Below, piece by piece: positions 9,543 to 17,884 of a stretch of 64,000 bases of DNA. Within the stretch, counting starts at the first letter, position 1; the number at the start of each line of letters is the position of its first letter. The notes below the pieces were generated by a model. The model saw only the letters and a list, made by a program, of their open reading frames with translations. It was not told the DNA's origin and ran no database searches. Position numbers and translations under genes: made by a program. The DNA comes from Vibrio nigripulchritudo ATCC 27043 (GTDB lineage: Bacteria > Pseudomonadota > Gammaproteobacteria > Enterobacterales > Vibrionaceae), in the NCBI RefSeq assembly GCF_000222685.1, contig NZ_AFWJ01000002.1:1-64000 (forward strand), read 5' to 3'.

Positions 9543-9556
9543 TGACCCATTGGTCA
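9543..9556. promoter_or_regulatory. RutR-like operator 1 upstream of xdhA
   Basis: TGACC-CATT-GGTCA inverted repeat. Read toward xdhA it is TTGACCAATGGGTCAG, matching the published E. coli RutR consensus TTGACCA-N2-TGGTCAA at 12 of 14 defined positions. Its centre is about 31 bases before the xdhA start codon. Confidence 0.75.
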
Positions 9557-9570
9557 AGTTTTGAATAATC

Positions 9571-9584
9571 TGACCAAAAGGTCA
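9571..9584. promoter_or_regulatory. RutR-like operator 2 upstream of xdhA
   Basis: TGACC-AAAA-GGTCA inverted repeat. Read toward xdhA it is TTGACCTTTTGGTCAG, again 12 of 14 against the RutR consensus. Its centre is 28 bases from operator 1, close to three helical turns. Confidence 0.75.
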
Positions 9585-9630
9585 ACATTTTGTTAACAAA
9601 TGAAGAGTTCGTCTTAAAGATTGGATAAGT

Positions 9631-9649
9631 GGGTCACTTGGGTATAAAT
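9631..9649. repeat. GGGTCACTTGGGTATAAAT repeat, copy 2
   Basis: One-base variant of the copy at 2131-2149. It lies in the roughly 350-base gap between xdhA and the outer-membrane protein gene, which otherwise holds the RutR-like boxes and no gene. Confidence 0.6.
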
Positions 9650-9869
9650 AACTATAAATATTACTGAGTGATTGCCGTTAAAGAATAGCTGGTTGAATAT
9701 CGTCCACTGTATTAGAGCGTTTTCGTGTTGGTGTAATCCTGATTTCATGGCTCTTACCAAAAACAGATGATAAGCAAGTTTCACCGGCTAGATTATGCGT
9801 CTTGACATTAGTTGATTGAATATCCCTAGTTTCAGACGGTTACGGTTCGCCTATCTAGGATTAATAGAT

Positions 9870-10412
9870 ATGAAAAACATCACTTTCTTGCTTGCCACAC
9901 TTTTATCTACTTCCACCCTTGCAGCTAACCACCATTTGGGCATCAAACTTGGTGGAGCAGCCATTAATAATGATGACTCAGGCGATGTTGGGGTTGCAGC
10001 CCAATTCGAATATGCCTATCAATTTCATCCCAATTTTTCTGCTGAAATTGGTTATGCAACCGCCTCGGGAGTGACCAACGCCATTGTGACCGGTGCACTT
10101 GCCGACAACACAGAAACGTTTGAGTATGATGCGACCTTTGCTGGTTTGAAGGCTAACATTGCTCCGGTGGGCTTTTTCAATTTTTATGCGATGGGCGGTG
10201 TCAGCCATTCCGATCTGCAACGCACACTTAAGCCTAAGTCTGGTGGAGCAGAAACGGTTGAACACCACAAAGGAGTAAATCCATATTTTGGAGGTGGAGC
10301 AGAGCTCATCATGCTGGATACTTTTAGCCTCAGCTTGGACTATCGTCGCTTTATGTTTGAGAACAGCTATTACGCAGACACCATCTTAGCCGGGCTTAAC
10401 TTCCGGTTTTAA
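9870..10412 (+). CDS. Outer-membrane beta-barrel protein
   Basis: A 180-residue secreted protein with an 18-residue signal peptide ending in L-A-A. The rest shows alternating hydrophobic strands and glycine- and tyrosine-rich turns, and ends in N-F-R-F with the terminal phenylalanine typical of outer-membrane barrels. An eight-strand OmpX/OmpW-like barrel is likely. ATG 9870 is preferred to the in-frame ATG at 9816 because the signal peptide starts there. No partner is evident nearby. Confidence 0.8.
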   Translation: MKNITFLLATLLSTSTLAANHHLGIKLGGAAINNDDSGDVGVAAQFEYAYQFHPNFSAEIGYATASGVTNAIVTGALADNTETFEYDATFAGLKANIAPVGFFNFYAMGGVSHSDLQRTLKPKSGGAETVEHHKGVNPYFGGGAELIMLDTFSLSLDYRRFMFENSYYADTILAGLNFRF

Positions 10413-10441
10413 AATCAGCCCCTCTCGACGAAAGAATAGAG

Positions 10442-10523
10442 AACTGGCTTTCAGACAGTACGCCGATTTGAGTATCTAGTGATTCCAAATCAAGCAATCG
10501 GTAACACAGTATGAAAGCCAGTT
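10442..10523. repeat. Nested inverted repeat, possible structured RNA or miniature element
   Basis: Outer arms AACTGGCTTTCA (10442-10453) and TGAAAGCCAGTT (10512-10523) are perfect complements. Inside are further pairs, GATTTG (10465-10470) with CAAATC (10487-10492) and CCGATT with AATCGG. The whole could fold into a long hairpin of about 80 bases. It follows the outer-membrane protein gene and may be its terminator region, but no T run follows. Confidence 0.6.
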
Positions 10524-10658
10524 AAACTCGCTGTTGAGAGATCTCCTGGGTTATATCTTGAAAACTTGAGTAATCATGTAAGCGTGTGGCTTACTGATGC
10601 TTACAGTAGAGGTGTCTGTTTCTGTGTTAGGGTCTGCCGTATTTTTTAGGAGAAGACC

Positions 10659-10790
10659 ATGAAATCTGACAGTAATAAAAAGCCTCTTTTTAACCCGAAC
10701 TATTACACCGTTATCGAGAGTAATAAAGTAAGGTGGATGTTCTTAATCGCATTTATAATTGCATTGTTCGTGATTAAACTTAATTTTTAG
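10659..10790 (+). CDS. Small single-span membrane protein (43 aa)
   Basis: A 43-codon frame with an excellent ribosome site (AGGAGA six bases before the ATG). The first 25 residues are polar (Asn, Lys, Tyr-rich, with N-P-N-Y-Y-T-V-I-E). Residues 26-43 (W-M-F-L-I-A-F-I-I-A-L-F-V-I then K-L-N-F) form a single membrane helix ending at the C-terminus. This is a typical layout for a small tail-anchored inner-membrane protein. I do not recognise a family. Confidence 0.65.
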   Translation: MKSDSNKKPLFNPNYYTVIESNKVRWMFLIAFIIALFVIKLNF

Positions 10791-11378
10791 TTATTAACGA
10801 GGGTAAAATAGTCGGGCTTACATGGATTAAATGAAACCCTAATACCAAAGTTAATATTTTATTCACAATGTAAGTTTGTCCTGCTTGTTATTTCTGTTAT
10901 GATATAACATATCTTTAGTTTTTATTTAAATAAACTATTTCACCCTGTCTGTTGTTATGGATTTGTCATTTTTTAAAATTCGTTCTTCTAATGATTGGTT
11001 TTAACTTGCTGTAAAATATAGATATTAATTTCTATGTTATCTCAGTGTTTGGTTATGTCATTAAATAATCATTGCTCAATATTAAGATTTGTCATTCAAA
11101 GCGATTTTATCTCTGTGACTTCTAGTCAATGATGAGTAAGTAAGAAAGTAAAATTAAATATATCCTCATTTCGTTAATTGAAATTCTCAATGTCTCTATT
11201 AATAATATTGACACCACTTCATTTTAATTTGATAGATAGTGTGTTGGGTTTTAAAACTTATATAACTTAGAGAAATATATCTTCTCTAAGTTTTTACCGT
11301 ACTTAAAACTTAATTATAGGCTTATTTCTATAAGCCTAAATGCTGTGAAGTGGGTTCAAAAAATATATGGAGATAATA
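10791..11378. other. Long AT-rich intergenic region before the astacin gene
   Basis: About 590 bases, strongly AT-rich, with no credible coding frame on either strand. It has the look of a long 5' regulatory region. A possible hairpin, TAGGCTTATTTCTATAAGCCTA, lies at about 11317-11338, ending some 40 bases before the gene's start codon. I see no recognised riboswitch. Confidence 0.45.
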
Positions 11379-12572
11379 ATGAAACTAAATGTAGTTATAC
11401 CCGTATCTGTATTAACCTTGACTCCAATAATCGCTGTTGGTGCCAGTGAATCAGATGTAAATGCAACTGTGCCGATCCTGGATACACAGCAAACCCATAT
11501 TATTGGGACGAATGATGTTGTGTCTTACGATGTAAAATCACTAGAAGGCGGTGAAGCGGCGGTTTTCCAGGGCGATATTGTGCTGGGTAATGCCAAAGAT
11601 GTTCAGAACTTGGGTGTTCAACCGATGCGCTTTGCTAACGAAGGTGAAGTGACGGGGTATGCGTCGTGGAGTGGTCACGCTAAGTGGCCAAATGGCGTTG
11701 TTCCATACACAATTGCAAGCAACATCCCTGCTCACGATGTCGCCTCAATTAAAGAGGGGATGCGCTGGATAGAGAACGTATCGAACGTCCGCTTTGTTGA
11801 AAGAAGCAATCAGACTGGTTACGTACGCATCATTCGGGATCGAGGCTGTTATTCGTCGGTGGGTTACACTGGTCGAGCGCAAAACCTGTCAATTGGTCAG
11901 GGTTGTGGTACGCCGGGTATCGTGGCTCACGAATTCCTGCATGCGTTAGGTTTCTGGCATGAACAGTCCCGTGCAGACCGTGACCAGTACGTAAACATCC
12001 ACTGGAACAATATTGAACAGGGCAAAGAGCACAACTTCCGCAAGAAAGGAGCGGTGACGACGTCTATCGGTCCTTACGATGTTCGCTCCATCATGCATTA
12101 CTCTTACCGATCTTTCAGTATTAACGGTCAGCCGACCATCACTTCTAAAGATACCTCTGTGCCGAACAATCAGCTAGGTCAGCGCCAGCGTTTGACTGAG
12201 CATGATATTGCGGCACTTCAGGAAACTTATGGTGGTGGTGGCACCACTCCACCAAATCCAGGTGGTCCGGAGCCGATTAATGAAACCCTTACCAATGTAG
12301 GAGTAGAACGTGGGGCATGGCATCATCACGTTCAGGAGATCGGTAGTGGATATAAGAAGCTGACGATCACCACATCGGGCGGTTCTGGCGACGTAGATTT
12401 GTACGTTCGAAAAGGTTCTCAGCCTACACTTTCACAGCATGACTGCCGACCTTGGCGCAATGGTAATGCTGAGAGCTGTGTGATTGATAACCCGGGCGCG
12501 GGTAAGTGGCATATTGGTATAAATGGCTACCGTGCGAGTTCTGGTGTCACTGTTACCATCAAAGCTGAGTAA
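11379..12572 (+). CDS. Secreted astacin-family (M12A) metalloprotease with PPC domain
   Basis: Zinc endopeptidase of 397 residues. A signal peptide (about 1-22) and a propeptide (to about 90) precede the catalytic domain. The astacin signature H-E-F-L-H-A-L-G-F-W-H-E-Q-S-R-A-D-R-D starts at residue 184, and the Met-turn S-I-M-H-Y is at 237-241. A Gly/Pro-rich linker (about 285-300) leads to a C-terminal pre-peptidase C-terminal (PPC) beta domain with G-S-G-D-V-D-L-Y-V-R. PPC domains are usually removed after secretion. GGAGA lies five bases before the ATG at 11379. It is probably an exported enzyme acting on extracellular protein. Confidence 0.93.
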   Translation: MKLNVVIPVSVLTLTPIIAVGASESDVNATVPILDTQQTHIIGTNDVVSYDVKSLEGGEAAVFQGDIVLGNAKDVQNLGVQPMRFANEGEVTGYASWSGHAKWPNGVVPYTIASNIPAHDVASIKEGMRWIENVSNVRFVERSNQTGYVRIIRDRGCYSSVGYTGRAQNLSIGQGCGTPGIVAHEFLHALGFWHEQSRADRDQYVNIHWNNIEQGKEHNFRKKGAVTTSIGPYDVRSIMHYSYRSFSINGQPTITSKDTSVPNNQLGQRQRLTEHDIAALQETYGGGGTTPPNPGGPEPINETLTNVGVERGAWHHHVQEIGSGYKKLTITTSGGSGDVDLYVRKGSQPTLSQHDCRPWRNGNAESCVIDNPGAGKWHIGINGYRASSGVTVTIKAE

Positions 12573-12613
12573 TTCCGCTTAGTTCAAAACAACATTCCTT
12601 CATGCAAACAAAA

Positions 12614-12641
12614 GCCAGCCTGTTGAATAGGCTGGCTTTTT
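12614..12641 (+). terminator. Rho-independent terminator after the astacin gene
   Basis: GCCAGCCT pairs with AGGCTGGC across a 7-base loop, followed by TTTTTATT. Confidence 0.9.
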
Positions 12642-12665
12642 ATTGTTGTTATAGCCGCGAGTAAT

Positions 12666-13049
12666 TTAAATTTTTGATACGTCGTAGCCAGATTCTCTTA
12701 ACAAATCACGTTCTTGTTTGATCAATTGAGCGCGATCTTCAATCAGTTCATGTAGCGCCTGAGAAGGTTTCGCCGCGAAGGATTTAAAATCTTCAAACGA
12801 TTCTGCGGCTTCCACCTCTTTAAACATGGCACTTACTGCATTGCGCGCTTCACATGGGTCGGAGTCAGTTTTAAAGTAATCGACGCTATTCACAGCGTGT
12901 TTCATTTCTGCCAGAAGCTCTGCCGGGCTGTTGTCCAAAGCAATCAGCATGTAGTTGTTCAGCACGCGTTTAGCAAACAACAATTCTTTCAGTGGGATAT
13001 CACGCCCGCTCACAATTAGGGACTGGCTGAGAATCGTATTTGAACTCAT
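12666..13049 (-). CDS. Hypothetical cytosolic protein (127 aa)
   Basis: A small, acidic, mainly helical protein without signal peptide or membrane segment. A good ribosome site (AAGGA) precedes the ATG. I do not recognise the family. The sequence has a Leu/Ala-rich helix at about 55-75 and a charged C-terminal helix with E-D-R-A-Q-L-I-K-Q-E-R-D-L-L. It is convergent with the astacin gene and has no obvious functional link to neighbours. Confidence 0.7.
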   Translation of the reverse strand: MSSNTILSQSLIVSGRDIPLKELLFAKRVLNNYMLIALDNSPAELLAEMKHAVNSVDYFKTDSDPCEARNAVSAMFKEVEAAESFEDFKSFAAKPSQALHELIEDRAQLIKQERDLLRESGYDVSKI

Positions 13050-13229
13050 GGTTTTTCCTTAAACGAAAACAAAGGTTGGGCTAAGTAAAAGAAGTTAAGA
13101 TTGCATAACTTTCTGCATAATTTCAATATTTATCTAATTCGTATCAGTGAAGTACAAAAGTGAGCGTGAAATACAGAGTGGCAGGTTGAGAGCGTCCTTG
13201 CTCTCAGGGTAGATATTGAATGGTGGTTC

Positions 13230-14309
13230 TTAACCTTTGTAAGGGTACGCAAAGATGTCGTTATTGTTTCTGCGGTTTGGCTGACCCCAGGCATTAAGCG
13301 CGACAACAGGTTTACCATCCGCATCTAACACCAGTTCACCTGCAGCATCTAATTCGTAGAACGACTTAACGTCCTGGGCAATATTCCACTGCTCTACGAT
13401 TTTTCCTGAATTGTTAAAGCGGAAGATATCGATGTGACCCGTTCCAAACTCATTGTCTGAGCCCACTTCGAGATGTTTAGAATGGACCAGGACCATATCG
13501 CCCATAGCGATGGCTTTCGCCGGAGTTCGAACGAAACGCTTATTCTGTCGAGCCGATTCTTCCAGGCTATTTATGTGATCAAATTTACTGACTTGTGCGT
13601 CGGCTGTGTAGGCTATGAAATTGTCTGCCAGCAGGTATTCCAATTTAACGCTATCTTCTAAGTTATTGTATGTATTCACAAAGTACAACGCACGTTTGCG
13701 GTTGTGCTCTCTGTTTTGATTAGAGTCCATATTTACTTCAGGACCGGTAAAGTCCAGGTTCGGGCTCATGGTTTGATAGTGATCCCAGTGTTCGACCAGT
13801 TTGCCATTTTCAGTTCGCCAAATGTCGATGTACACATCCGTCGACACTTCGCCATTTTCACCCGTGGTTGCCCATGAAGAATGAATCGCTACGTAATCGT
13901 CCTCGGCTATTGTTCTAAGAACCTTGATTTCAGTTGTGTCTCTAATACCTTGAAGGTATTCGGTTAACTCGTTAAAAAGAGGTTCTGCACCATCTGGATA
14001 ATCAGGAGAGTGCTGAATGTAAACGTCTCTGTCGATGTAGTTGTAATAAGTATCGTATTTGTGCTCGATCAGTGTTTCCTGGTAGAAGCCTTCCGCTGCA
14101 AACATAGATGCCATTGTTTCTGCAGAATAACGATATCGATTCTGATAGGACTGACCAGGGAAGCGAATTGGCTGATGCGCTTGAGACTGTTGAGAATACG
14201 ACGCGACGCGTTGTTCGCCGGGGAAGTAAATTCTTTCGCCCTGTTGAGCAATGGCAGTACCAGACAGCGCTGCCATAATTAGGCTTGATAGTATGAGTTT
14301 CTTAGACAT
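13230..14309 (-). CDS. Secreted protein with two SnoaL-like (NTF2-fold) domains
   Basis: A 359-residue protein with a signal peptide ending in G-T-A-I-A-Q. Two related segments (about 60-185 and 205-330) each show the SnoaL/polyketide-cyclase-like pattern: an N-terminal helix, a Y/F-I-x-H or F-I-A-Y-T strand, then D-I-x-R and a strand with V-E-H-W-D or V-E-Q-W-N. Such domains bind or isomerise small molecules. ATG 14309 has AAGGAA seven bases before it; the frame continues upstream without a ribosome site. It is divergent from a LysR gene, which probably regulates it. The substrate is unknown. Confidence 0.8.
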   Translation of the reverse strand: MSKKLILSSLIMAALSGTAIAQQGERIYFPGEQRVASYSQQSQAHQPIRFPGQSYQNRYRYSAETMASMFAAEGFYQETLIEHKYDTYYNYIDRDVYIQHSPDYPDGAEPLFNELTEYLQGIRDTTEIKVLRTIAEDDYVAIHSSWATTGENGEVSTDVYIDIWRTENGKLVEHWDHYQTMSPNLDFTGPEVNMDSNQNREHNRKRALYFVNTYNNLEDSVKLEYLLADNFIAYTADAQVSKFDHINSLEESARQNKRFVRTPAKAIAMGDMVLVHSKHLEVGSDNEFGTGHIDIFRFNNSGKIVEQWNIAQDVKSFYELDAAGELVLDADGKPVVALNAWGQPNRRNNNDIFAYPYKG

Positions 14310-14396
14310 TTTTCTGTTCCTTATTATCATCTTGGGAGAAAACTCATCCTATTGAGTGTCTGAATGCCAAACAATATGACCATATGAATAGGTAAT

Positions 14397-15305
14397 ATGC
14401 ACAAAACCGATTTCTTAGCGATAGATGGAAAACTGCTGACCCAGTTTCTTGCCATCTACGACTTCCAGTCAGTATCGCGGGCTGCTCAGCATCTGAACAT
14501 CAACCAATCTTCTGCCAGCCATGCTTTGGAAAGGCTCAGAAAAATCCTTGATGATCCCTTATTTGTAAGAAGTGGAAGAGGGCTTATTCCCACAGAAAGG
14601 GCTGATACAGTCGCGCTTGATGCACGGGTTGTGCTCGCCAAACTTGAAGCCATGACGATGGACATGACTTACGATCCGTCAATGGACAAAGGTGAGTTCA
14701 CCATCATGGCGAATGACTATGAAATTGAACACATTATCAAACCGGTATTCCCTATTTTTCAAAAGCAAGCGCCGGAGTTGACGATTCGTATCGTGCACGC
14801 TATTTCAGGGTTGGATATTCCAACGGCGTTAAGAGAAGGTGTCGCGGATCTCGCCATTAACCCGGATATCGATATTGATGCCACAGACATTCGTCAAAAA
14901 CGCTTAATCTCGGATCACGATGTGGTGTATTACGACCCCGATTTTCGAAGCGCTCCTCAGTCTTTAGATGAATACTGCCAAGCCCGACACGGGATCATCG
15001 TATTAGGAGACATCAAGAAAACAGAGGCAGACAGCCAAATCATCGCTAAAGGCAAGCAAAGAAAGATCGCCGTAAAAACTGGGTCGTTTAATGTATTAGC
15101 GAGCTTGATTCGTGGTACCGATATCATTACCACCATGCCTTCTAATCTTGCCGATTCCATTTTCAAAGGGTTGGCACACTGCCCCGCACCAGTGGATCTG
15201 ACACCGTATTCGATTGTACAGCTGTGGCACCAGCAAAATAGCCATTCTGCACGTCATAAGTGGGTACGTGAAACCATCCAATCGCCCTTTAGTACTGCAA
15301 AGTAG
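14397..15305 (+). CDS. LysR-type transcriptional regulator
   Basis: 302 residues. The winged helix-turn-helix spans about residues 10-70 (L-T-Q-F-L-A-I-Y-D-F-Q-S-V-S-R-A-A-Q-H-L then S-S-A-S-H-A-L). A periplasmic-binding-like effector domain follows. It is divergent from the SnoaL-like gene with an 87-base gap, the classical arrangement for a LysR regulator and its target. The effector cannot be predicted. Confidence 0.92.
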   Translation: MHKTDFLAIDGKLLTQFLAIYDFQSVSRAAQHLNINQSSASHALERLRKILDDPLFVRSGRGLIPTERADTVALDARVVLAKLEAMTMDMTYDPSMDKGEFTIMANDYEIEHIIKPVFPIFQKQAPELTIRIVHAISGLDIPTALREGVADLAINPDIDIDATDIRQKRLISDHDVVYYDPDFRSAPQSLDEYCQARHGIIVLGDIKKTEADSQIIAKGKQRKIAVKTGSFNVLASLIRGTDIITTMPSNLADSIFKGLAHCPAPVDLTPYSIVQLWHQQNSHSARHKWVRETIQSPFSTAK

Positions 15306-15448
15306 GAAGAAACCAAATCGAAATACATTCTTTACACTTCAACTTCGTTAGGTGGGTCTAATGACCGTAATTGCATATTATGGCAGCCTTGAAGCGTCAA
15401 ATTCAGGGGTAAGAAAACGCCCGACTTAAAATAACGAAGGAATGTAAA

Positions 15449-16015
15449 ATGAAAAATGCTATTTTTGGACTTTCTGTCCTTATGCTTGCTGGCTGTGCCA
15501 GTCAACCGCAGTCAACTGATACAGCAACAACGGATCTGAATTCTTCTCAGTGTGTCGGCAGTGTTGATTTACCTGAAAGACTCGCTCCATATTTCGAAGT
15601 TGTAGAAGATGAAGCCTTGCTAAGCAGCGCGTTGGGTGCCCCTGAAGAAGGGAAACTGTGTCAGGGTAAGGTGTACCAAAGCAAAGCTGGAACTCAGGTG
15701 ACTTTGTATCGCGCCTGGAATAGTACCAACCCATACAGCCAGTTTGGTCAGTGGTGGGCATACGACTTGCCTGCGGGAAAGGTCGCCAAATACCGAGAAG
15801 ACTATGAGATCTGTTACCAGTGGTCTCCTTTGGACAAATTAGTCACGTGTGAGTTAAAGGCAGGCACCAAAGTGGTTATTGGAACAGGGCAGAGTGCAAA
15901 ATGCTCAGAATACCTCACCTACGAAGTATCTGAATCGCAGCAAGTGTATATTGAAAACAGTCAGGACGCGGTTGCCAATTGTGCCGTGAAAGATGGAATT
16001 CTGGTTTGGGAATAG
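15449..16015 (+). CDS. Hypothetical lipoprotein (188 aa)
   Basis: Starts with a lipoprotein signal whose lipobox is L-A-G-C (Cys16), followed by a Ser/Thr/Gln-rich linker. The mature part carries several cysteines (for example S-Q-C-V-G, G-K-L-C-Q-G, E-I-C-Y-Q-W, V-T-C-E-L) that could form disulfides. I do not recognise the family. The outer or inner membrane is its likely location. It ends 14 bases before the TfoX-domain gene, so the two may be co-transcribed. Confidence 0.8.
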   Translation: MKNAIFGLSVLMLAGCASQPQSTDTATTDLNSSQCVGSVDLPERLAPYFEVVEDEALLSSALGAPEEGKLCQGKVYQSKAGTQVTLYRAWNSTNPYSQFGQWWAYDLPAGKVAKYREDYEICYQWSPLDKLVTCELKAGTKVVIGTGQSAKCSEYLTYEVSESQQVYIENSQDAVANCAVKDGILVWE

Positions 16016-16029
16016 TTAGGAAATAGAGT

Positions 16030-16308
16030 ATGAGTAAAGGCGAGAAGCGTTTGAGGGATTTGAAAGGATTTGGTCCTAAAAGTGAGGAAATTCTGGCAAC
16101 GGTAGGTATCCACTCCGTTGATGATTTCATGCTCGCCGATTCTTATGAACTTTATGCAAAGCTGAAAGCAAAAGTTAAAGGTACGGGGCTGAATTCCATC
16201 TACGCCATAATCGGAGCCAAGGAAAATATCGACTGGCGAGAAGTCGCTAAACAGCGCAAAACCGAAGTCTTAATGCGTTTAGACGAGATGGGGCTCGCGC
16301 CAAAGTAA
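16030..16308 (+). CDS. Stand-alone TfoX/Sxy C-terminal domain protein
   Basis: 92 residues matching only the C-terminal helix-hairpin-helix-like half of TfoX/Sxy: L-R-D-L-K-G-F-G-P-K-S-E-E-I-L and V-D-D-F-M then a helix with Y-A-I-I-G-A. Full TfoX is about 200 residues with an N-terminal domain, absent here. TfoX works with CRP in competence gene control; this short version may have a different role. It follows the lipoprotein gene closely and is followed by a strong terminator. Confidence 0.8.
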   Translation: MSKGEKRLRDLKGFGPKSEEILATVGIHSVDDFMLADSYELYAKLKAKVKGTGLNSIYAIIGAKENIDWREVAKQRKTEVLMRLDEMGLAPK

Positions 16309-16320
16309 AAAAATGCTTAA

Positions 16321-16346
16321 AAATAGCGCCACTTGTGGCGCTATTT
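16321..16346. terminator. Stem-loop terminator after the TfoX-domain gene
   Basis: AAATAGCGCCAC and GTGGCGCTATTT form a perfect 12-bp stem around TT; in practice a small loop with an A-rich left and T-rich right arm. It could serve either strand. Confidence 0.85.
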
Positions 16347-16452
16347 CTCTCTGCATCGAAAATTCCGCAAGTATACTGAAACTTCACTTCAGCCTGACAC
16401 CCAGCCACAGATAGCATTGTCCAATACCTTAGTGGTTTAAAAAGGGATTCAA

Positions 16453-17145
16453 ATGCGCCGATCGACCGGACTATCCAAACTGTTTTTATCTCTCTCGATT
16501 CTTTCTCTTCCCGTAATCGGTGCTCAAAAAAGTGTTTGTTTTGGAACCACCTCAAATGGGTCTTTAGAGGGAGGGGTAAAACTTCCACTCTATGGAGAAA
16601 ACTTCGAAACTTACAGTTATACCGCAAGCGTAGCAGGGCGAACCTACGTACATTCTGAAGTGAAAGCCATTAATCTTTCTGCTTACAAGAATCTGGAGCA
16701 ATCGCACCCAGACAAGGTATTCAAATACGCTGAAACAGGCTTTGAAGAAGGTGGAAAATTCAGCCCACACAAAACACACCGCAATGGCTTGTCGGTTGAC
16801 TTTATGACACCCATGATCAACGAAGATGGGGAGTCCGTACACTTGCCGACGCACCCCTTTAATAAGCTAGGTTACGACATTGAGTTAGACAAAAAAGGTC
16901 GATACGACGGATTGGAAATCGACTACACCGCTTTAGCGGCACATTTGGTTGAACTCCATAAAGAATCGAAAAAACGCGGGCATGACCTATGGCGAGTTAT
17001 TTTCGATCCCAAACTGCAAGCTGGGTTGTTCAAAACCACCTATGGCACTTACATTAAGGACAACATCCGGCTTTCTAAAAGACGTTCTTGGGTTCGACAC
17101 GATGAACACTATCACGTTGATTTTATTGTCCCGTGCAAAAAGTAA
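16453..17145 (+). CDS. Periplasmic MepA-like murein endopeptidase (LAS family)
   Basis: 230 residues with a signal peptide ending near A-Q-K. The LAS zinc-peptidase motifs are visible: S-P-H-K-T-H-R-N-G-L-S-V-D (His109 and Asp116) and the C-terminal H-x-H in D-E-H-Y-H-V-D (His219, His221). Penicillin-insensitive murein endopeptidases cut D-alanyl-meso-diaminopimelate cross-bridges with this site. The length is below E. coli MepA (about 270). The exact substrate is inferred, and other M15/M74-type cell-wall peptidases remain possible. Confidence 0.75.
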   Translation: MRRSTGLSKLFLSLSILSLPVIGAQKSVCFGTTSNGSLEGGVKLPLYGENFETYSYTASVAGRTYVHSEVKAINLSAYKNLEQSHPDKVFKYAETGFEEGGKFSPHKTHRNGLSVDFMTPMINEDGESVHLPTHPFNKLGYDIELDKKGRYDGLEIDYTALAAHLVELHKESKKRGHDLWRVIFDPKLQAGLFKTTYGTYIKDNIRLSKRRSWVRHDEHYHVDFIVPCKK

Positions 17146-17536
17146 TGTGCTGTTCCCTTGTGGTTAGTACAAAGATATAGCCAAAGATAATTAAATGGGG
17201 TGTTGTGCTATTAACGTTTGTGACGGTTTGTGACTTATTACTGTAAACACTTCACTATCTGTGTTTTTTGCTTTATATCTTCTTCTTTAATATTTATATC
17301 AAATAAATTTGGTGTTTATTATTATCTGATAATTTTTACCATTACCTGATCTTATACATTACTTGATCTTTGTTCATGTTCTTATTTTTAAGACAAAAGG
17401 TAATGTTTAAATTCAGAGTCTTTTGTGTTTTATGTCTTAGATGATGAATATTCCCGTAAAATAACCGCAGTTGTCAAAAGTGGAACAGTATCGGGATTAG
17501 ACGATTTTCTCATCTTTAAACTCAGGAATTTTAACT
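17146..17536. other. AT-rich intergenic region with a 14-base direct repeat
   Basis: No credible gene. Two near-identical 14-mers, CATTACCTGATCTT (17340-17353) and CATTACTTGATCTT (17357-17370), lie 17 bases apart and could be a regulator site for the downstream secreted protein. Confidence 0.4.
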
Positions 17537-17884
17537 ATGCTAAAAACGGTTGTTGCTTTTACTCTTTCTATTTTCTCGATATCCAGTTATGCAGCGTCGT
17601 GGACAAATGGTGATCAAACCGTTAAAGATATTGTTTGGGCACCTGACCAGCATGGATTTTACGTTGAAAACGCACAATTTCACGACCCTGACCGCTGCCG
17701 ATGGTCTTCAAAAGAGAGCATGTACTTGTTTTCCTCCAACTTTGAAGTAACACAACCTCACACCGTCGAGCGCCTTTTCGCAATGATTTTAGACTCACAG
17801 TCCACAGGAAAATCACTTTCAGTGTTAGTGGATGGTTGCGTGGGACAACACCCTAAAATTATTGGATTGAAGCTTAACAAGTAG
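17537..17884 (+). CDS. Small secreted hypothetical protein (115 aa)
   Basis: Has a cleavable signal peptide (about 1-19, ending Y-A-A). The mature part has two cysteines (in D-R-C-R-W and D-G-C-V-G), possibly a disulfide. I do not recognise the family. The gene stands alone between two AT-rich regions. Confidence 0.7.
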   Translation: MLKTVVAFTLSIFSISSYAASWTNGDQTVKDIVWAPDQHGFYVENAQFHDPDRCRWSSKESMYLFSSNFEVTQPHTVERLFAMILDSQSTGKSLSVLVDGCVGQHPKIIGLKLNK

